A DNA stretch of 29,387 nucleotides from Nemertoderma westbladi. Taxonomy: Eukaryota; Xenacoelomorpha; Nemertodermatida; Nemertodermatidae. Position numbers and translations under genes: made by a program. Every line of letters starts with the position of its first letter. Within the stretch, counting starts at the first letter, position 1. Shown piece after piece: positions 28,963 through 29,387 of this stretch. Under the pieces are notes generated by a model, which was not told where the DNA came from, made no database searches, and saw only the letters and a program-made list of their open reading frames with translations. The stretch spans positions 1 through 29,387 of the forward strand of contig JAUCBJ010003311.1 in assembly GCA_032718475.1 (NCBI GenBank), written 5' to 3'.

Positions 28963-29080
28963 CAGAATTAAACTCCACACAGCCCCTACCCGCCCTTGCT
29001 TTCATTACCACCACACCGCCAAGTGGAGATTCAATTGCGGCTGTTATTTTCTGATAATCACTGTAAATTATTATAACCTA
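28963..29080 (+). repeat. Internal duplication B, copy 2
   Basis: This is the second copy of 28350-28440; it includes an insertion before the shared TAAATTATTATAA tail. Confidence 0.78.
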
Positions 29081-29194
29081 GGCGGTCCGGTTTAAATAAC
29101 GGCTATAGCGTACAAACCTATGGTATGATATGGACGTGGTGTCCTGTGGGATCGTCAGACATCCTACAGAGCACATAGAGCATTACACACACAG

Positions 29195-29219
29195 GGAGAG
29201 CGAGAGAGAGAGAGAGAGG
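29195..29219. repeat. GA microsatellite
   Basis: A GAGAGCGAGAGAGAGAGAGA run with one interruption, near the right end of the iteron-bounded element. Confidence 0.85.
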
Positions 29220-29319
29220 GCTGCTTGATTGACACACGGCCCAGTGGGAATCTAGACTTTGAAGTGCACCGCCTTTGGTAGAACTCAATGGTAGGATTTA
29301 TAAGCCTGGTTCATTTCAA

Positions 29320-29387
29320 TATTTGATCAAACTTTGATCAATGTTTGATCAAAGTTTGATCAATGTTTGATCAAAGGAATGCTTTTT
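29320..29387 (-). repeat. Right inverted end with five 11-bp iterons
   Basis: Inverted counterpart of 27185-27240 with five TTGATCAA palindromes, all spaced 11 bp. The window ends at GCTTTTT, the complement of the left AAAAAGC, so the outer border is not visible. Confidence 0.88.

Larger units (their letters stand above)
27185..29387. mobile_element. Non-coding DNA transposon-like element with iteron-bearing inverted ends
   Basis: The left end (from 27185) reads AAAAAGCATTCCTTTGATCA and onward; the last bases of the window, read on the minus strand, give the same sequence for over 40 bp. Both ends then carry TTGATCAA palindromes every 11 bp: four on the left (GATC at 27200, 27211, 27222, 27233) and five on the right (29325, 29336, 29347, 29358, 29369). 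Inside there is no transposase-like frame, so it is non-autonomous if it is a transposon. CAGTCCCGCTCTC precedes the left end, after TA; if the inverted repeat extends this far, a TA target like that of Tc1/mariner elements is possible. The right border is cut by the window end, so target duplication cannot be checked. Confidence 0.75.

Overview
The window is nuclear DNA from an animal, most likely a marine invertebrate; the species cannot be named from the sequence. The evidence is AT-rich, gene-poor DNA, two BEL/Pao-type LTR retrotransposon relics (a family known from metazoans), non-LTR (LINE) relics, several satellite and minisatellite arrays, and no bacterial-style operons. Only one intact protein gene is visible.

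Layout. 1-630: unique AT-rich DNA with many GTAC palindromes. 632-1712: a 162-181 bp tandem satellite. 1713-3130: unique DNA and short low-complexity tracts. 3151-3312: a cluster of about seven 17-bp iterons. 3481-4134 (+): the 3' end of a BEL/Pao integrase, broken. 4442-5870: two SINE-like copies bracketing a chain of about ten short hairpins. 5871-7490: mostly unexplained, with a weak exon candidate. 7498-8010: a GC-rich tandem repeat of about 97 bp. 8011-11470: no supported gene. 11535-12638 (+): an intact, intronless phosphoserine aminotransferase-like gene with its own AATAAA signal. 13166-14640 (-): a LINE fragment with the end of the endonuclease and the first half of the reverse transcriptase. 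14942-15915 (+): an acidic, coding-like but broken region of unknown origin. 16009-16395: palindromic minisatellite units. 16700-17118 (+): a LINE ORF1-like scrap. 17119-23500 (-): a decayed BEL/Pao element with gag, zinc knuckles, protease and integrase but no reverse transcriptase. 23500-27180: no supported gene. 27185-29387: a non-coding DNA element bounded by long inverted repeats carrying 11-bp-phased TTGATCAA iterons; its right end coincides with the window end.

The parts do not form a pathway. The window is a host locus carrying one aminotransferase-like gene among layers of dead mobile elements. The two most interesting signals are: (1) the aminotransferase keeps the PLP-binding lysine and the open frame but has lost several residues that define phosphoserine aminotransferase substrate binding, so it may be a retrocopy with a changed substrate; (2) the hairpin chain at 4655-5507, where two hairpins share the same flanks but have entirely different complementary arms, which suggests that structure rather than sequence is maintained or generated.
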